Positions 19,989 to 30,081 are shown, numbered from the stretch's first letter. The stretch is 64,000 nucleotides of DNA from VRUE01 sp963703335 (GCA_963703335.1 OY969812.1:2418001-2482000), one strand, 5' to 3'. A program made the numbers and translations. The notes: generated by a model not told the origin, from the sequence alone.

Positions 19989-22900
19989 GTGTCCAATACC
20001 CAGTCCCGTGAGCTTCACGGCGAGCGCCCCGTCCGCTACTCGCCAGAGCGTGCCTACCGGCCGCTTGTCTCGCCGCCCAGCGTCGAGGACAAGGATGCCT
20101 GTGCGATCTATGCCTCGGTCCGCAAGGACGCGACGCCGAGCCATGCGCCGATCGAGCTGGCGATCCCGGCCCTGCAGAAGATGCTCCACCGCGCCGGCAA
20201 CGTCGATGGCGAGGGCGATGGCTGCGGGCTGCTGCTCGACCTGCCGCGCAAGATCTGGGCCGAGGAGGTCCGCTCCGGCGGTCACGACCCCTCGCTGACC
20301 CTCAACGACGCCTTCGCCGTCGCCCACATCTTCATCGAGCGCTCGCAGGATCGCGAGCGGATCCAGCACGACGCCCGCGAGCTGCTCGGCCAGGGCGGTT
20401 TCCGCATCCTCGCCGAGCGGATAGGCGCGGTCGACTCCTCGGCGCTCGGCCCGACCGCGCGTGAGGAGGAGCCACACTTCTGGCAGCTCGCCGGCCTCGT
20501 CGCCGACGCATCGCGCCGCGACCGCGTCCTCTTCGACCTGTTGATCGAGCTCGAGCAGCGGCTGGGCGTCCATGTCCCCTCCTTCTCGGCGACGACCTGC
20601 GTCTACAAGGTGATGGGCGCGCCGAAGGTGCTCGGCGCGTACTACCCCGACCTGCGCGACGAGCGCTTCGAGACGATCGGCAGCTTCGGCCACAACCGCT
20701 ACTCGACCAACACCTGGCCCTCCTTCAAGCGCGTCCAGCCCTTCTCGGTGCTCGGCCACAACGGCGAGATCAACACGATCGCCCAGCTGCGCCAGGAGGC
20801 GAAAATGCTCGGCGTGCCGGTCCACACCGACGGCTCGGACTCGCAGGACCTCAACCGCACGATCGACACCCTGGTCAGCCGCGACGGCCTCAGCCTCGCC
20901 GAGGCGATGGAGATGGTGGTGCCGCCGATCGTCAACGAGATCCGTTCGCTGCCCGACGAGCTCCATCGCTTCTATATGTACCTGCGCCAGGCGATGGGCC
21001 CCTTCGCCCAGGGCCCGGTGGCGCTGATCGCGCGCCATGCCTCCGAATGCGTCTTCTCCTCCGATGCGCTCGGCCTGCGGCCGCTCTGGCAGGTCGAGAC
21101 CGGCGATGACTTCGTCTTCAGCTCTGAGCCCGGTGTCGTCCCCGTCAAGGCGATGGTCGCCGAGCCCAAGCCGCTCGCGCCGGGCGAGAAGGCCCTCGTG
21201 CTGATCGACCGCGAGCACAAGCGCTCGACCCTCCATCCGCACGCCGAGATGCTGCGCATCGTCCGCGAGAGCTGGCTGCGCCGCAACGGCGCCGAGGACG
21301 CCGCCGCATACGACCGCGCCCTGGTCACCGGCGGGCCGCTCGAAGGCGAGGAGGTGCCGGGCTACTCGGACGCCGGGCCCGAGGAGCCGGTCAAGGTCTC
21401 CGACCGCGTGCTCGCCGGCTTCGGCTGGCAGCGCGACGACGTCAAACTCGTCCAGCAGATGGCCTCCAACGGGTCCGAGCCGGTTGGCTCGCTCGGCTAC
21501 GACGGGCCGCTGGCGGCGCTCTCGCCCGAGCGTCAGAACCTCGCCGACTACTTCAAGGAGACGGTCGCCGTCGTCACCAACCCGGCGATCGACCGCGAAC
21601 GCGAGATGGAGCACTTCTCCACTCGCACCGTCTATGGCCGGCGCCCCTCGCTCGGCGCCGCCGGCGAGGACACCGGCACCATCGAGGCATCCTTCCCGGT
21701 GATCCTCGGCGGTCACCATGGCCTGGCGCCGCTCTCGGACAAGACCTACCGGGCGATCGCGCGCAAACACCACACCTACCTGCTCGAGGACCTCTGGGAG
21801 GAGTTCCGCGGTCGCGCCGACGCGGTCGACATCTCGCTGCTCGAGTCCGAGACGACCCGCGGCGCGATCGAGCGGATCAAGCAGGAGGCGGTGAAGAAAG
21901 TCCGCGACGGCGCCGAGCTGCTCGTGCTCACCGACCGCACCGTCTATGACGCCGACCGGCGCTACCTCGATCCCCACCTCGCCACGTCCGCGGTTGACCA
22001 GGCGCTGAAGGGCTTCAAGGTCGAGCCGGGCGAGGAAAACCTGCGCCGCCGCTGCGGCATCGTGCTGCGCTCGGCGGCGATCCGCAACGTCCACGACACG
22101 ATGCTGGCGCTCGGCCTTGGCGCCAACGGCGTCTGCCCGTACACGATGGTCGAGGTGATCTGCGTCGAGGACTACGAGTCAGACGTCTCCAACCTCTGCG
22201 ACGCCCTCACCAAGGGCATCGAGAAAGTGATCTCGACGATCGGGATCCACGAGGTGCGCGGCTATGCCCGCCAGTTCTCCTCGATCGGCGTCAAGCCCGA
22301 GCTGACCGAGATCTTCATGACCGAGGCATTTGCCGCCTCCGAGCGCGCCGGCGTCGGCTTCGACGCGCTCGACGAGGACACCAACGAGCGCGCCCGCGTC
22401 CTGGCCGGCGACGAAGAAGCCAAACCGGCGAAGACGTTCCGCTTCTACCCCAAGGTCTACAAGGCCGCGATCGCGACCGCCAACGGCACCGGCTCCTACG
22501 AGGATTACTCGCAGAAGGTCCGCGACCTCGAGCAGCAGAGCCCGATCTCGATGCGCCACATCATGGGCCTCAAGGGCGACCGCGACCCGATCGATCCCAT
22601 AGGCGTCAACGCCGGCATCGGCCACCACGACTACCCGGTGGTGATCTCCTCGATGAGCTTCGGCTCGCAGTCCGAGCCCGCCTTTCGCGCCTACGCCGAG
22701 GCGGCGAAGTCGATCAACGTTCTCTGCGTCAACGGCGAGGGTGGCGAGATTCGCGACATGTACGGGCACTACCGCAAGTGGCGCGGCCAGCAGGTCGCCT
22801 CGGGTCGCTTCGGCGTCTCGGCGGAGATGCTCAACTCCTCCTACCTGGCCGAGATCAAGATCGGCCAGGGGGCCAAGCCCGGCGAGGGCGGCCACCTGCC

Positions 22901-24656
22901 CGGCAAGAAGGTCTCCGAGAAGGTCGCCGCCGCCCGAAACGCCGCCCCCGGCACCGACCTGATCTCGCCCTCCAACAACCACGACCTCTACTCGATCGAG
23001 GACCTCGCCGAGCTGATCGACGAGCTGAAGACCGTCAACCCTGACGTGCGGGTCTCGGTCAAGGTCCCGGTGGTGCCGAACATCGGCACGATCGGCCTCG
23101 GCATTGCCAAGGCGGGGGCGGACATCATCACCCTCTCCGGCTTCGAGGGCGGCACCGGTGCCGCTCGCCAGCACGCCCTGCGCCACGTCGGCCTGCCTTC
23201 GGACATCGGCACCCGCGCCGTGCACCGGGCGCTGATGGAGGCCGGGTTGCGCAACCGGGTCGAGATCTGGGCCGACGGCGGCTACCGCCACGGCCACGAC
23301 GTCGTCAAGCTGCACTGCCTCGGAGCCAACCGGGTCGGCTTCGGCACCCTGGCGATGGTCAGCCTCGGCTGCACGATCTGCCGCGGCTGCCAGCTCGACA
23401 CCTGTCACGTCGGCATCGCGACGCAGATCGAGACGGTCGAGCAGGCCCAGGAGCACGGCCTGAAGAAGTTCACGCCGCAGGAGATCGACAGCGCCGCCGA
23501 GAGCTGCGCCCGCTTCTTCCAGGCGATGGGCGAGGAGGTCAAGCAGGTCGTCGCCTCGCTCGGCTATGAGCGCGCCCAGGACCTGGTCGGTCGCTACGAC
23601 CTGCTCGAGCAGGTCGCCCACCACGACACGGTCGACCTGGCGCCGCTGATCACGCCGCTGGAGGAGTTCCTCGACCTCGAGCCGATCGACCTGCCGGTCG
23701 CCGAGACCGAGGAGGAGCGCGCCGAGGCCGGCCTGGTCGTCGCCCGGCCGATCCGCATGGAGGCAAAGCAGGCGTCCGCCCAGATCGGCTCGCTCGCGGG
23801 CGACATCTGCTCGGGGCGCACGATCCGCAACGAGTTCCCGCGTGCTACCGACGCCAACGATCGCGTCCTCGGCACCGAGCTGGCGGGCGCGATCGCGCGT
23901 TCGCGGATCTTCGAGGACGGGCCGGAGTCGAACGATGACGTGCTCGCCAGCCTCGAGTTCAACGGCGGCTCGGTCGCCGGTCAGGGCCTCGGCGCCTTCA
24001 ACTCCTACGGCGTCGCGATCCGCATCGAGGGCGGCGCCCAGGACGGCGTCGGCAAGACGATGCTGGGCGGCAGCGTCGCGGTGCTCAAGGGCAAGGGCGC
24101 CAAGGGCCAGCGGGTCAACGGCTCGGTCGGCAAGTCATTCGCCTACGGCGCCCAGCGCGGCCGCCTCTTCGTGCAGGGCTCGGCCGACTCGCGCTTCTGC
24201 ATCCGCCTCTCCGGCGCCGACGTCGTGCTGGCGGGGGAACCGGAGGAAGACATCGACGACAGCCGCGGCTGCATCGTCGACCGTGCCAACGCCAAGGGCT
24301 TTGCCTTCGAGTACATGACCTCCGGGCGCGCGATCGTGCTCGGCGACCTCGGGCCGTGGGCCTGCGCCGGCATGACCGGCGGCCGCGTCTACGTCCGCCA
24401 CAACGCCTTCGGCATTGATGCGGATGCGATTCTGAGCCGCCTCGGCGAGGGAGCGAAGGTCGAGCTGAAAGATCTAGATGCCGAGGGGCTTCTCGACGTC
24501 GACGACCTGCTCGGTGCTTACGCCAACGAACTGCGCGCTACCGGCCAAGACGACGAGGCGGAGCGGGTCCTGGGCCTAGCGGCCGATGCCACCGCGAACT
24601 TCATGATGGTCGTCCCCCACAAGGTGCAGGCCGACCCGAGCATCTCGACTGAGTAG
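19989..24656 (+). CDS. gltB: Glutamate synthase, large (alpha) subunit
   Basis: 1555 residues, the usual length. Makes glutamate from 2-oxoglutarate and glutamine. The N-terminal class-II glutaminase domain follows a propeptide of about 37 residues, with the nucleophile at C38 (KDACAIYASV) and FGHNRYSTNTWPSF downstream. The FMN domain has SPSNNHDLYSIEDL and LSGFEGGTGAARQHALRHVG. The Fe-S cluster region is C1128-x2-C1131-x2-C1134-x4-C1139. The C-terminal GXGXG beta-helix domain starts at about residue 1290. The small subunit gltD is not adjacent; it must lie elsewhere, or electrons come from another donor. The start is a GTG with a good ribosome site. Confidence 0.96.
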   Translation: MSNTQSRELHGERPVRYSPERAYRPLVSPPSVEDKDACAIYASVRKDATPSHAPIELAIPALQKMLHRAGNVDGEGDGCGLLLDLPRKIWAEEVRSGGHDPSLTLNDAFAVAHIFIERSQDRERIQHDARELLGQGGFRILAERIGAVDSSALGPTAREEEPHFWQLAGLVADASRRDRVLFDLLIELEQRLGVHVPSFSATTCVYKVMGAPKVLGAYYPDLRDERFETIGSFGHNRYSTNTWPSFKRVQPFSVLGHNGEINTIAQLRQEAKMLGVPVHTDGSDSQDLNRTIDTLVSRDGLSLAEAMEMVVPPIVNEIRSLPDELHRFYMYLRQAMGPFAQGPVALIARHASECVFSSDALGLRPLWQVETGDDFVFSSEPGVVPVKAMVAEPKPLAPGEKALVLIDREHKRSTLHPHAEMLRIVRESWLRRNGAEDAAAYDRALVTGGPLEGEEVPGYSDAGPEEPVKVSDRVLAGFGWQRDDVKLVQQMASNGSEPVGSLGYDGPLAALSPERQNLADYFKETVAVVTNPAIDREREMEHFSTRTVYGRRPSLGAAGEDTGTIEASFPVILGGHHGLAPLSDKTYRAIARKHHTYLLEDLWEEFRGRADAVDISLLESETTRGAIERIKQEAVKKVRDGAELLVLTDRTVYDADRRYLDPHLATSAVDQALKGFKVEPGEENLRRRCGIVLRSAAIRNVHDTMLALGLGANGVCPYTMVEVICVEDYESDVSNLCDALTKGIEKVISTIGIHEVRGYARQFSSIGVKPELTEIFMTEAFAASERAGVGFDALDEDTNERARVLAGDEEAKPAKTFRFYPKVYKAAIATANGTGSYEDYSQKVRDLEQQSPISMRHIMGLKGDRDPIDPIGVNAGIGHHDYPVVISSMSFGSQSEPAFRAYAEAAKSINVLCVNGEGGEIRDMYGHYRKWRGQQVASGRFGVSAEMLNSSYLAEIKIGQGAKPGEGGHLPGKKVSEKVAAARNAAPGTDLISPSNNHDLYSIEDLAELIDELKTVNPDVRVSVKVPVVPNIGTIGLGIAKAGADIITLSGFEGGTGAARQHALRHVGLPSDIGTRAVHRALMEAGLRNRVEIWADGGYRHGHDVVKLHCLGANRVGFGTLAMVSLGCTICRGCQLDTCHVGIATQIETVEQAQEHGLKKFTPQEIDSAAESCARFFQAMGEEVKQVVASLGYERAQDLVGRYDLLEQVAHHDTVDLAPLITPLEEFLDLEPIDLPVAETEEERAEAGLVVARPIRMEAKQASAQIGSLAGDICSGRTIRNEFPRATDANDRVLGTELAGAIARSRIFEDGPESNDDVLASLEFNGGSVAGQGLGAFNSYGVAIRIEGGAQDGVGKTMLGGSVAVLKGKGAKGQRVNGSVGKSFAYGAQRGRLFVQGSADSRFCIRLSGADVVLAGEPEEDIDDSRGCIVDRANAKGFAFEYMTSGRAIVLGDLGPWACAGMTGGRVYVRHNAFGIDADAILSRLGEGAKVELKDLDAEGLLDVDDLLGAYANELRATGQDDEAERVLGLAADATANFMMVVPHKVQADPSISTE

Positions 24657-24658
24657 GT

Positions 24659-24682
24659 AGAAGGGGCAAAACCGCCCCTTCT
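24659..24682 (+). terminator. Terminator after gltB
   Basis: AGAAGGGGC and GCCCCTTCT form a perfect 9-bp stem with a 6-base loop, starting 3 bases after the gltB stop. It also covers the stop of the converging gene, so it can serve both strands. Confidence 0.75.
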
Positions 24683-25097
24683 AACGAATCCCGGTCAAGA
24701 GATCGGCAATTGCCCGGATCTCTTGGAGGAGCCCGTCGAGCATTTGCTCGTTGCTCGTGTGAATGCGCCACTCGGCGTGCTTGCGCTCTTGCTCGACTTG
24801 GTCGAGGCGCTCTTCTAGGGCGTCGGTGCGGGCGTTGACCTTGTCAATGCGCTTGTTCATGCGCTTCTCGGTCTTGCGGACGCGGCGCTTGAGGAGGAAG
24901 TCGGTCTCCTCGCGGATCGCGTCGAGTTCGCGTCGTAGAGCGGTCTCGTCGATGCCGTTCTCCTGCTCGGCGAGCATCTCCTCCACTCCGGTGCGGACTC
25001 GCTCAATCTCGGCGTGGAGACGCTCGCGGGCTCGCTCGGCGGCTACCTCGGGAGGCTCTGGAGAGCCTGATTCGCTTGAACTCAGATGCTGGTCCAC
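24681..25097 (-). CDS. Coiled-coil protein of unknown function
   Basis: 138 residues, GTG start. Highly charged and almost entirely predicted coiled coil (Arg/Glu/Leu heptads from about residue 18 to 125), with no signal peptide or membrane segment, so cytoplasmic. A TAGCAT box 6 bases before the start suggests a leaderless mRNA. Convergent with gltB. No family recognised. Confidence 0.65.
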   Translation of the reverse strand: MDQHLSSSESGSPEPPEVAAERARERLHAEIERVRTGVEEMLAEQENGIDETALRRELDAIREETDFLLKRRVRKTEKRMNKRIDKVNARTDALEERLDQVEQERKHAEWRIHTSNEQMLDGLLQEIRAIADLLTGIR

Positions 25098-25137
25098 GCC
25101 GCCATGCTACGGGCGCGGTAGGCCGGAATTTCCGGAA

Positions 25138-25737
25138 TTACCGTTCGAGGGCAAAAAGGCGGTAACGACCGATGGCAAGTTCGTCGCCGTCGCCGAGGCG
25201 CCCCCAGTCGACAATCTCGCCGTTGAGGAAGACGCCGTTGAGGCTGCGGTCATCGAGTACCCGCAGGGAATCGGGTTGCTCGGAGACGATCAGTGCGTGA
25301 CGGCGCGAGACGCTGGGATCGTCGAGGCGAATGTCCGCGGTGGCGCTGCGGCCGATCCGCGTCCACCCGGGTTTGATCGAAAAGACTCTGACCTCCTCGT
25401 CTTCGTCGCAGAGGGCGACGTAGCGGCCGGGGCCGGGCAGTTTCGTGCGTGCCGCCTGTAGCCAATCGGGTGTGGTGACGTCAGCGGGAAGCGCCATTTC
25501 AGCGGTCTGCCCGTGTTCCTGCATCGCCTCGAAGATCGAGTCGCGGCGGTACTCACCGGCGCGGCAGCGGGGGCATTTGGGCAGCCGATCGTTCTCACGC
25601 AGTGAGAGCTGCGCGCCGCAGGATGCGCAAAAGTAGGTTCCCGAACCTGGAACCGTGCCAGCGGTCAAGCTGTTGACGCCGATGCCGGGGCTGGTGGTGG
25701 CGATGGGTGCTGACTCCTTCCCGGTGCCTCTGGGCAA
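25138..25737 (-). CDS. FHA-domain protein with N-terminal zinc ribbon
   Basis: Up to 199 residues. Two CxxC pairs (CASC and CPRC, about 37-57) form a zinc ribbon. The C-terminal half is a forkhead-associated domain with GRSATADIRLDDPSVSRRH and DRSLNGVFLNG, which binds phosphothreonine. FHA proteins usually act with Ser/Thr kinases; no kinase is in the window. The start is uncertain: the TTG at 25737 overlaps a TAGCAT -10-like box, so translation probably begins farther in (for example TTG near 25668). Confidence 0.78.
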   Translation of the reverse strand: MPRGTGKESAPIATTSPGIGVNSLTAGTVPGSGTYFCASCGAQLSLRENDRLPKCPRCRAGEYRRDSIFEAMQEHGQTAEMALPADVTTPDWLQAARTKLPGPGRYVALCDEDEEVRVFSIKPGWTRIGRSATADIRLDDPSVSRRHALIVSEQPDSLRVLDDRSLNGVFLNGEIVDWGRLGDGDELAIGRYRLFALER

Positions 25738-25822
25738 TGCTAGCTGCGGGTTTGAGGCACTGCATCAGGGGTTTCCCGCAGATGAGCCCGCTAAAACCAT
25801 AGCCGCATAGAATCGCGCCTCC

Positions 25823-26341
25823 ATGGGCCCCGTCAGCGCTGAGATCGAGATCGACGTGTCGCGCCAGCGCGCCTTCGAGGCGATCGGCGACCTCGCTCTG
25901 CGGCCCGCCTTCACGGATCACTTCCTCAGCGACTTCCACCTGACGCGAATCGAGTCCAAGGGCGTGGGCGCCGGGGCGCGGTTTCGCTTCGCCGCGCGCC
26001 CCCGGCGGGTCTGGATGGACACGACAATCGCCGAGCTCGATGAGCCGCACCGGCTGCTCGAGCACGGCCGGGGCGGCCGCCTCAACCGCATTCCCTCGAC
26101 TACCCTCTGGGAGCTGATTGAGGGCCCGGGCGCGATGACGACGGTCCGCGTCTCCTACTGGACCGAGCCTTCGAACCCGGTCGACCGTGCTCTCGAGCTG
26201 CTCTCCGGCGCTTCGATCCCCTACGAACGGCGCTGGCGCGAGGCATTGCGGCGATTGCGCGAGCTCTTGGAGTCGGGCCAGCTTGATCGGGGGCGCTTTG
26301 CGGTCGCCGGTGGCAACCCGCACGCGACCGGTATTCCCTGA
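25823..26341 (+). CDS. SRPBCC (polyketide cyclase/dehydrase-like) family protein
   Basis: 172 residues. The pattern IEIDVSRQRAFEAIGDLALRP at the N-terminus, a beta-rich middle and a long C-terminal helix (RRWREALRRLRELLES) match the START/SRPBCC fold, a hydrophobic-ligand pocket. No catalytic residues can be assigned; ligand unknown. A TAGAAT box (25808-25813) 9 bases before the ATG points to a very short or absent leader. Confidence 0.72.
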   Translation: MGPVSAEIEIDVSRQRAFEAIGDLALRPAFTDHFLSDFHLTRIESKGVGAGARFRFAARPRRVWMDTTIAELDEPHRLLEHGRGGRLNRIPSTTLWELIEGPGAMTTVRVSYWTEPSNPVDRALELLSGASIPYERRWREALRRLRELLESGQLDRGRFAVAGGNPHATGIP

Positions 26342-26369
26342 GCCTGGTCTTATAGGCTCTCGCCCGCTG

Positions 26370-26918
26370 ATGCCCCGCCGCACCCGACTGGTTCTGCCGC
26401 TGCTCGCCGCCCTCGCGCTAGGCGTGCTGGCGGTCGCTGTTTCCGCCTGCGGCTACTCGAGCGACTCCAAGGAGGTCGTCGAGGGCGAGGTGGTCGAGCT
26501 CGGCGAGCTCAAATACCAGGTGGTTTTCTCCCGTTTCCTCAATATCAATGACACCGAGGATTCCGCCTACCTGGTCGGCCAGCGGCCGCCGCAGAAAGGC
26601 TCCGCCTACTTTGGCGTCTTCCTCGAAGTCCAGAACAAGAGCGAAGAGACGCAGGATCTTGCTGATTCCTTTGAGATCAGCGACGCCGACGATCGGGTCT
26701 TCGAGGCGCTCCCCTCCGAAAGCCTCTACGCCTTCCCCTTCGGCGGCAAGGTCGAATCGCAGGAACCGATTCCCGCTCCTGACTCAACGCCGCAGCAGGG
26801 TCCGATCGAGGGCTCGCTGGTGCTCTTCGAACTGCCCGCCGAGGCATCTGAGAATCGTCCTCTGACACTCTCGATTGCCGGCCCCGAAGGCCCGGCCGAA
26901 GTCACCCTCGATCTCTAG
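26370..26918 (+). CDS. Putative lipoprotein
   Basis: 182 residues. The signal peptide ends in a lipobox AVSAC (Cys near residue 27), so it should be lipid-anchored outside the membrane. The rest looks like a DUF4352-type immunoglobulin-like fold (YFGVFLEVQNKSEETQDL, then a PIEGSLVLFELP strand), a family with possible protein-binding roles. ATG at 26370 is chosen because the signal peptide begins there; a TAGGCT box lies 11 bases upstream. An open frame farther upstream is within the SRPBCC gene. Convergent with the PBP gene. Confidence 0.72.
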   Translation: MPRRTRLVLPLLAALALGVLAVAVSACGYSSDSKEVVEGEVVELGELKYQVVFSRFLNINDTEDSAYLVGQRPPQKGSAYFGVFLEVQNKSEETQDLADSFEISDADDRVFEALPSESLYAFPFGGKVESQEPIPAPDSTPQQGPIEGSLVLFELPAEASENRPLTLSIAGPEGPAEVTLDL

Positions 26919-26933
26919 GCCGCGGCGGCTCGG

Positions 26934-28664
26934 CTAAAGGCCAGCCGAGAGCACCGCCGAGGCGGCCGGCGCGGCGACTTCTCCGCCTGCGGCTTCGGCT
27001 TCGACGAGCAGCACACCCACCGCGAGCTTGCCGCCTTCGGCAGGGGCAAAGGCGGCGAACCAGGCGTCCTTGCGCTGCTCTGGATGCTCGGCGTTCTCTT
27101 GGCCGGGCTTGGGGCCGAGCTCGGCGGTGCCGGTCTTGCCCGCAACCTGGGCCTCGGAGATCGCACCGGCCGTTCCCGTGCCACCGGTGACCACGCCGAC
27201 CATCAGTTCGGTCAACTCGTCGGCGATCTGCTCCGACATCACTCGTACGGGCCCCGCCTCCGGGCGCAGCTTCTTGTTGGCGACGACCGACGTAGGCTCG
27301 CGCACGCCGCCGTTGCTGATCGTTTGCGCCACGCTCGCCATCTCGAGTGGCGTGGCCAGGACCTCGCCCTGGCCGATCGCGCTGACGCCGAGGTCGACTT
27401 CTTCGCCGATCTCGGTCGGGATCGTCGATTCGGCGGGTTCGACCTGGTTGACGATCCGTGACGCGTAGAGCGTCGGCGGGGAGTTGAATCCGAAGCGTTC
27501 CGCGGTCGCGACCAGTTCGTCGTTGCCGATCGCCGGGCCGAGCGGCGCGAAGTCGGCGTTGCAGGACTCGGCAAAGGCCTCGCGGAAGGTGCCGCCGCAG
27601 TACTCGCCGTTGGCGTTTTCGATGAAGCGGCCGCCGACGTTGACGCCGTTGGTGCTTTCGAATTCGTCGTCGAGCGAGACGACGCCCTTCTGCAGGGCGG
27701 CGGTCGTGGTGATCATCTTGAAGGTCGAGCCCGGGGGCTGGGGGGCAGAGAAGGCCTGGCCGGCCAGCGCCCGGACGTCGCCGTTGCGCGCATCGAGCAC
27801 GGCGATACCGCCGAGCCTGCCTGCCAGCGCCGAGACCGCAGTTTCTTGTAGGTCGACGTCGATCGTCGTCTTCACCGGCGCCCCCGCGGTCGGTTCGGCT
27901 TCGGCGATCATCCGCGTCGATTCGTCGGCATCGCTGACAGCAAGGAGGGAGCCCCCGGGTTTGCCGGCGAGCCTGGTGTTGAAAGCCCGCTCCAAGCCGG
28001 TGATCCCAACTGGTGTCTCGGGGCCAAAGCCCTGACGCGCCAGCGCTTCCTCTTCGTCGTCTTCGGCCGCGCCCACTTCGCCGGTGACGTCGATCGCTGC
28101 GCTTCCGATTGGGTGGGCGCGCGCTTCCGCGGGCCCCTCGGCGAGCGGTGTCTTGTCGGCGGCGAGGATCGGGGCGCGCGGAGCGAGGTCGATCTGGCTT
28201 TCCAGGTGCTCGCCCGGATGCAGGCCGGGGAAGACGAGGCTCTCGTCCCAAGCGATCCCGCCTTCGTCATAAGGCAGGGAGAGTTCCTCTTCGACCATGC
28301 CGAAGGCGACGGTTGTTGCCGCCACTGGGACTGGGACCACGCTTGCGCCGTTGCGCGAAGTGCTGTCTCCGGCCGAGTTGGCTTCCAGCGATCGCAGGGT
28401 CGAGAGCTCTGCCGCATCGCGGTAGGTGGTGACGAAGTCGTTGAGCTCGATTTGCCGGCGCGAGGCGGGGTTGAGCTCGCGGTACATGGCGGCGAATTCG
28501 TCTTGCTCCCAGGCGTTGACGAAGCGCTCCGCGGCTTGCTTCTCCGGTGAGCCCGAGGTGCCCGCCATTGCTCCGAATACGAAGGCGATCAGGGCGATCA
28601 CGGTGAGGGGGAGCGCGCGGGTGATTAGACGTCGGCGGCGCTCCACGTCGGAAGGTCGACTCAT
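26934..28664 (-). CDS. Penicillin-binding protein (transpeptidase) with NTF2-like N-terminal domain
   Basis: 576 residues from the ATG at 28664 (an upstream start at 28784 adds 40 basic residues). An N-terminal membrane anchor (about 14-34) is followed by a MecA_N/NTF2-like domain (about 40-150), a PBP dimerisation region and the transpeptidase domain. The catalytic motifs are visible: S313-T-F-K316, SCN, and KTG in VAGKTGTAEL. It cross-links peptidoglycan and is a beta-lactam target. The layout matches mycobacterial Rv2864c-type class B PBPs. No FtsW/RodA gene is adjacent. Confidence 0.9.
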   Translation of the reverse strand: MSRPSDVERRRRLITRALPLTVIALIAFVFGAMAGTSGSPEKQAAERFVNAWEQDEFAAMYRELNPASRRQIELNDFVTTYRDAAELSTLRSLEANSAGDSTSRNGASVVPVPVAATTVAFGMVEEELSLPYDEGGIAWDESLVFPGLHPGEHLESQIDLAPRAPILAADKTPLAEGPAEARAHPIGSAAIDVTGEVGAAEDDEEEALARQGFGPETPVGITGLERAFNTRLAGKPGGSLLAVSDADESTRMIAEAEPTAGAPVKTTIDVDLQETAVSALAGRLGGIAVLDARNGDVRALAGQAFSAPQPPGSTFKMITTTAALQKGVVSLDDEFESTNGVNVGGRFIENANGEYCGGTFREAFAESCNADFAPLGPAIGNDELVATAERFGFNSPPTLYASRIVNQVEPAESTIPTEIGEEVDLGVSAIGQGEVLATPLEMASVAQTISNGGVREPTSVVANKKLRPEAGPVRVMSEQIADELTELMVGVVTGGTGTAGAISEAQVAGKTGTAELGPKPGQENAEHPEQRKDAWFAAFAPAEGGKLAVGVLLVEAEAAGGEVAAPAASAVLSAGL

Positions 28665-28837
28665 TATTCGAAAGGTATTCGAGGTCCCGGGTGCCTCTCC
28701 CGCTTGCTGGGTTTTTCGCCGGACGCGCTCATTCTCTCGCTGAGTGGTCTGTGCGAAAAACATGACGCCGCCCACCCCAGACACCCCCGACCGGCCTTAC
28801 CAAGCTCAAAATCCCTCGACCCCTCATCATTTAGCCC

Positions 28838-29983
28838 ATGACCGTTCTCGACTGGGCGATCGTCGCGTTCACCTTGGCGCTTGGTTTGTGGGGCTATCGC
28901 CAAGGGTTGATCGTGGGGGCGTTGACGTTGGTTGGGTTTGCTGTCGGGGCTTTTGTTGGGAGCCGGGTGGGGCCGTTGCTGCTTAATCAGGGGGCGGAGT
29001 CGCCTTATGCGCCGTTGTGTGCGGCTTTGGGGGCGTTGTTGGCGGGTGCGTTGGTGGCGGTGACGTTGGAGAGCTTGGCGCTGAATTTGCGGGCGCGGTT
29101 GATCCGGCGGGAAGGGTTTTTGCATCTGGCGGATGGGGCCGGGGGGGCGGCGCTGATTGCCTCGGTGGCTCTGGGCGTGGTCTGGGTGTTTGGCGCCGTG
29201 GCTCTGCATGCGCCGGGAACGGCGCAGTTGCGGCTTGACGTGCAGCGTTCGCTGATCTTGCGCAACCTCAACGAAGTCCTGCCGCCGTCTGGGCCGATTC
29301 TGCAGGCGCTCGACCGCGTCGACCCGGCGCCCTCGATCATCGGCCCGGCGCCGCCAGTCGCGGCGCCCGACTCAGCGATCGTTGCCGACCCCGACGTTCT
29401 TGCCGCCGAAGGTTCGGTGGTGCGGGTGCTGGGGACCGCTTGCGGGCTGGGCGTCGAGGGTTCGGGCTGGGTGGCGGGACCGGAGCTGATCGTCACCAAC
29501 GCCCACGTGGTCGCCGGCGAGGACGACACCACGGTGACCACGGCGGCCGGTGCATCCCTGCAGGCGACCCCGGTCCACTACGACCCCGAAAACGACCTCG
29601 CCCTGCTGCAGGTGGATACCGAATTGCCAGTCCTCCCGCTTGCCCCCGACCCCAGCTCCGGAACCGCCGCGGCTGTCCTCGGCTACCCCGAGAACGGCCC
29701 CTACGCCGCTGCGCCGGCCCGCCTCGGCGAAACCCGCGACACGATCAGCGAGGACTCCTACGGCCGCGGCCCGATCCGCCGTCCAATCACTTCCCTGCGC
29801 GGCACCGTGCGCAGCGGCAACTCCGGCGGCCCCCTAGTTGACAACCGCGGCCGCGTCCTCGCCACCGTCTTCGCCGCCACCACAACCGGCACCCCCGGCG
29901 GCTTCGCCGTCCCCGAGGAAGTAGTGGCGGACGCTCTGCGCGCCCCCCTCACCCCAGTTGACACCGGTCCCTGCACCAGCTGA
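28838..29983 (+). CDS. MarP-like membrane serine protease (CvpA domain plus trypsin domain)
   Basis: 381 residues. Four hydrophobic helices (1-125) form a CvpA/colicin-V-production-like domain, followed by a trypsin-like protease domain on the outer face. The triad is H223 (TNAHVV), D253 (ENDLALL) and S329 (GNSGGPL). This fusion is that of MarP (Rv3671c) of Mycobacterium tuberculosis, which activates a peptidoglycan hydrolase under acid stress. The M23 peptidase at 1206 or other hydrolases could be substrates, but that is only an inference. Confidence 0.87.
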   Translation: MTVLDWAIVAFTLALGLWGYRQGLIVGALTLVGFAVGAFVGSRVGPLLLNQGAESPYAPLCAALGALLAGALVAVTLESLALNLRARLIRREGFLHLADGAGGAALIASVALGVVWVFGAVALHAPGTAQLRLDVQRSLILRNLNEVLPPSGPILQALDRVDPAPSIIGPAPPVAAPDSAIVADPDVLAAEGSVVRVLGTACGLGVEGSGWVAGPELIVTNAHVVAGEDDTTVTTAAGASLQATPVHYDPENDLALLQVDTELPVLPLAPDPSSGTAAAVLGYPENGPYAAAPARLGETRDTISEDSYGRGPIRRPITSLRGTVRSGNSGGPLVDNRGRVLATVFAATTTGTPGGFAVPEEVVADALRAPLTPVDTGPCTS

Positions 29984-30081
29984 AGGGGCAAGAAGTTCCT
30001 AAGAACCTCGCGCAACGATGTGGGGAGGGTTGGCTTGAACCAAACGGTTCATAGATCCGGTCCCGCGCTAGCCTCCGCGAC

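Noticed and set aside
19938..22094. 718-codon minus-strand frame across gltB
   Set aside because: gltB motifs are unmistakable on the other strand; this frame is a composition artefact.
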